In this document: in pieces, positions 5,770-7,890 of the stretch
Layout: every line of letters begins with the position of its first letter
How positions within the stretch are numbered: position 1 is the first letter of the stretch
Assembly (NCBI GenBank): GCA_005888425.1
Contig: VAZF01000169.1
Span: 1-7,890, forward strand
Length of the DNA: 7,890 nucleotides
Source of the DNA: Alphaproteobacteria bacterium
GTDB lineage: Bacteria; Pseudomonadota; Alphaproteobacteria; ATCC43930; CGMCC-115725
Direction of reading: 5' to 3'
Position numbers and translations under genes: made by a program
The notes under the pieces: model-generated
What the model saw: only the letters and a program-made list of their open reading frames with translations
The model's database searches: none
What the model was told of the DNA's origin: nothing

Positions 5770-7170
5770 GTGACAGAACTTGCGGCGAACGACGCCGGGC
5801 GGACGATCCCGGCGCACGGCATCTCTCTGGGTGAAGCAACTCGGGTCTGGCTACGGGTAGCCGCGCTGAGCTTCGGCGGCCCGGCCGGACAGATCGCGGT
5901 CATGCACCGCATCGTCGTCGATGAAAAAAAGTGGATCAGCGAGTCGCGTTTCCTGTACCTGCTCAGCTATTGCATGCTGCTCCCGGGACCGGAGGCGCAT
6001 CAGCTTAAGATATACATGGGTTGGCTGTTGCACCGCTGGCCCGGCGCGATTATCGCCGGCGGGCTCTTCGTCCTTCCCGGTGTCGTCAGCATCATGGCTT
6101 TGAGCTGGATCTACGCCTTGTACGGCCAGGTGCCGATCGTCGCGGCGTTGTTCTTTGGACTCAAGGCGGCGGTGCTGGCGATCGTTCTCCACGCGGTCTA
6201 TCGGGTCGGCAGCCGGGCGTTGAAGAGCGGCGCGATGATGGCGCTGGCCGCGTTCGCCTTCGTCGCGATTTTCTTCAGCCATGTACCGTTCCCGCTCATC
6301 GTGCTCGCTGCGGGGGTGATCGGCTTTGTCGGAGCCCGCGCCGGTTCGGCCGCTTTTATCGTCGGTGAGGGCCACGGCGGCGGTAACGCGCACGCCGTGC
6401 AGGACAGCGCACTTGGTGACGAGATGCCGGAGCACGTCCGCCCGACCGTCGGACGCGCGTTGCGGGTGTCGGCGATTTGGCTCGTGCTGTGGCTCGGGCC
6501 GGTGATCGCCATCATCGCGACCCTCGGCGCCGCCCACACCTTCAGCGAGATCGGCCTGTTCTTCTCGAAGATGGCGGTCGTCACCTTCGGCGGCGCCTAT
6601 GCCGTCCTTGCCTACATGGCGCAGCAGGCGGTCGAGACCTATGGCTGGCTGCGGCCCGGCGAGATGCTCGACGGGCTCGGCATGGCCGAGACGACGCCGG
6701 GCCCGCTGATCATGGTCGTGCAGTTCGTCGGCTTCATGGCCGCCTACCGCGATCCCGGCGCGCTGCCGCCGCTTCTCGCCGGGACGCTCGGCGGGCTGCT
6801 CGCGACTTGGACGACCTTCGTGCCGTGCTTTCTGTGGATCGGGCTTGGCGCGCCGTTCATCGAGCGGCTGCGCGATCACAAGCCGCTCTCCGGCGCGCTG
6901 GCCGGCATTACCGCCGCGGTGGTCGGCGTCATCCTGAACCTGGCGATCTGGTTCGCATTGCACACCTGGTTCCGCGACACCGTCCCGGTAGGCGGCTATG
7001 GCATCGGCTTCGACATGCCGGTATTGGCGAGCCTCAATCTCTGGGCGCTCATCCTGTCCCTCGCGGCCATCGTCGCGATCTTCCGCTTCAAAGCCGGCAC
7101 GATACAGACGCTCGCCGCCTGCTCGGCCGCGGGGATCCTCCTCTATATCGCGGGACTCGCCACGCCGTGA
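5770..7170 (+). CDS. chrA: Chromate transporter ChrA, full-length two-domain form
   Basis: ChrA is an inner-membrane transporter that expels chromate from the cytoplasm. This 466-residue protein has the two CHR domains of the long-chain type. Domain 1 carries LSFGGPAGQ (33-41), W-I-S-E (55-58) and LLPGPEAHQ (70-78). Domain 2 carries TFGGAYAVL (272-280), W-L-R-P-G-E-M at the start of the next helix and TPGPLIMV (309-316). Many hydrophobic helices follow each motif, and a charged linker (HGGGNAHAVQD and after) separates the halves. The start is GTG 5770, 16 bases after the ChrB stop and preceded by AGGA. The reading frame stays open upstream to 5029 only because ChrB is frameshifted; the bridging region translates into an unnatural Arg/Ser/Thr-rich stretch. 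The 3' end overlaps the next gene by 4 bases (GTGA, 7167-7170), implying one operon. The protein appears complete and probably functional. Confidence 0.93.
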   Translation: MTELAANDAGRTIPAHGISLGEATRVWLRVAALSFGGPAGQIAVMHRIVVDEKKWISESRFLYLLSYCMLLPGPEAHQLKIYMGWLLHRWPGAIIAGGLFVLPGVVSIMALSWIYALYGQVPIVAALFFGLKAAVLAIVLHAVYRVGSRALKSGAMMALAAFAFVAIFFSHVPFPLIVLAAGVIGFVGARAGSAAFIVGEGHGGGNAHAVQDSALGDEMPEHVRPTVGRALRVSAIWLVLWLGPVIAIIATLGAAHTFSEIGLFFSKMAVVTFGGAYAVLAYMAQQAVETYGWLRPGEMLDGLGMAETTPGPLIMVVQFVGFMAAYRDPGALPPLLAGTLGGLLATWTTFVPCFLWIGLGAPFIERLRDHKPLSGALAGITAAVVGVILNLAIWFALHTWFRDTVPVGGYGIGFDMPVLASLNLWALILSLAAIVAIFRFKAGTIQTLAACSAAGILLYIAGLATP

Positions 7171-7823
7171 GACCGCGATTCGCGCTGATTACCCTAATCG
7201 TGGGAGGTGCTCTCGTGACCGCCACCGCAGAGGCCCAACAACGGGCGATCCAAGTCGACATCGCCGGCATGTCGGCCGGTGTTGCACCGCCGGGTTTCGA
7301 ATTCACGCTGACGGGTGGCGGACCTGTCAGTCCCTGGAAGGTTGTGGCTGACCCGACCGCGGCCGGGCAGAAGGCCATTGCGCAAACGAGCACGGACCGA
7401 ACCGACTACCGCTTTCCGCTGGCCGTGTATTTGCCGCTCTCGGCAAAGAACGTCGATATCACGGTTCACTTCAAGCCCGTCAGCGGCTCGGTTGATCAAG
7501 CTGGCGGGATCGTGGTGAGATTCACCGACCCGAACAACTACTACATCGCCCGCGCCAATGCGCTCGAAGACAATGTCCGATTCTACAGGGTCGTGAACGG
7601 CCGCCGGCAACAGATTCAGAGCGCCAACCTCAAAGTCGCATCAAACCAATGGCATACCCTCGGGCTGCGCGCCGAAGGTAATCGCTTCACCGTGTCGTTC
7701 GATGGCAAGCCGCTCTATACCGCCGAGGACAGCACCTTTGCCAAGGCCGGCAAAGTCGCGCTGTGGACAAAAGCCGATAGCGTGACGCATTTCGATGCGA
7801 TCTCGATCACGCCGCTTGAGTAA
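7167..7823 (+). CDS. Secreted DUF1080/LamG-like domain protein
   Basis: This 218-residue protein starts with a clear Sec signal peptide: basic MRPR, a hydrophobic core LITLIVGGALV and a likely cleavage site after TAEA (residue 23, before QQ). The mature part is beta-rich and resembles the DUF1080 / 3-keto-disaccharide-hydrolase or LamG-like fold. Typical wording includes AGGIVVRF, NNYYIARANALEDNV, NQWHTLGLRAEGN, VSFDGKPLY and GKVALWTKADS. Such domains bind or act on carbohydrates in some proteins, but no catalytic residue can be assigned here, so an enzyme role is not claimed. It would act in the periplasm. The GTG start overlaps the chrA stop (GTGA), indicating coupled translation and a role tied to the chromate operon. 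The frame remains open far upstream inside chrA, but that extension is out-of-frame chrA sequence without a signal peptide. Family placement is moderate to good; function unknown. Confidence 0.85.
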   Translation: MRPRFALITLIVGGALVTATAEAQQRAIQVDIAGMSAGVAPPGFEFTLTGGGPVSPWKVVADPTAAGQKAIAQTSTDRTDYRFPLAVYLPLSAKNVDITVHFKPVSGSVDQAGGIVVRFTDPNNYYIARANALEDNVRFYRVVNGRRQQIQSANLKVASNQWHTLGLRAEGNRFTVSFDGKPLYTAEDSTFAKAGKVALWTKADSVTHFDAISITPLE

Positions 7824-7842
7824 CGACAGCACCTGTTCAATG

Positions 7843-7862
7843 AACCGTCCGATTGGATGGTT
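7843..7862 (+). repeat. Hairpin between the secreted protein gene and the next gene
   Basis: AACCGTCC (7843-7850) and GGATGGTT (7855-7862) form an 8-pair RNA stem (one G-U pair) with loop GATT, 20 bases after the TAA. No T-run follows, so it is not a standard terminator; it may stabilise or process the transcript. Confidence 0.4.
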
Positions 7863-7881
7863 ACCAAGATGAGGTGCCGAA

Positions 7882-7890
7882 ATGGAATAC
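7882..7890 (+). CDS. Probable start of a further gene, cut by the window edge
   Basis: The last 9 bases read ATG GAA TAC (Met-Glu-Tyr). GAGG at 7871-7874 lies 7 bases before the ATG, a good ribosome binding site, and the gene would follow the secreted protein gene by 58 bases in the same direction. Too little is visible to name it. In other chromate operons an iron superoxide dismutase (ChrC) can occupy such a position, but nothing here shows that. Confidence 0.4.

Noticed and set aside
5851..6963. Long minus-strand open frame opposite chrA (370 residues)
   Set aside because: It is rich in Arg, His, Asp and Glu without any domain, and lies opposite clear ChrA helices; open antisense frames are common in GC-rich genes.
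6477..7166. Upstream extension of the secreted-protein frame into chrA
   Set aside because: The extension is Arg-rich out-of-frame chrA sequence; the signal peptide directly after GTG 7167 marks the real start.

Overview
The window is GC-rich, densely packed bacterial DNA. Codon use and the match of its genes to proteobacterial families suggest an alphaproteobacterium (Hyphomicrobiales-like), or less likely another GC-rich proteobacterium. No rRNA, tRNA or mobile element is visible, so this placement is an inference from protein style only.

The window holds two divergent blocks of transport genes. The left block (about 6-3283, minus strand) reads in transcription order: a TSUP-family (TauE/SafE) permease broken by one missing base, a Cj0069-type protein with ATP-grasp-like motifs, and a FetA/FetB ABC transporter pair. 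Short gaps and one overlap make this a probable operon. FetAB is known in E. coli as an iron exporter that helps against peroxide stress. The ATP-grasp-like protein has no established function and is the least understood gene here.

The right block (3534 to the end, plus strand) concerns chromate or a similar oxyanion. First comes a short-chain CHR pair, two single-domain chromate-transporter proteins whose genes overlap by 4 bases. A 386-base gap follows, with a possible 28-residue single-span membrane peptide, small inverted repeats and a candidate promoter. Next is a rhodanese/ChrB-type chromate resistance gene that has lost roughly 80 bases and its reading frame in the middle, then a full-length two-domain ChrA. 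A secreted DUF1080/LamG-like protein overlaps the chrA stop by 4 bases. After a small hairpin, a well-spaced ribosome binding site and ATG at the right edge suggest another gene.

The main interpretive point is that one uninterrupted frame from 5029 to 7170 looks like a 713-residue ChrB-ChrA fusion but almost certainly is not. The correct ChrB C-terminus lies in another frame up to a stop at 5751-5753, and ChrA has its own ribosome binding site and GTG start at 5770. With the broken TSUP gene there are two disrupted genes in under 8 kb, so either real decay or sequence/assembly error is present. The locus as a whole looks like an oxyanion/metal stress island combining three CHR transporter genes, a sulfurtransferase-type resistance protein, a sulfur-oxyanion-type permease and a metal exporter.
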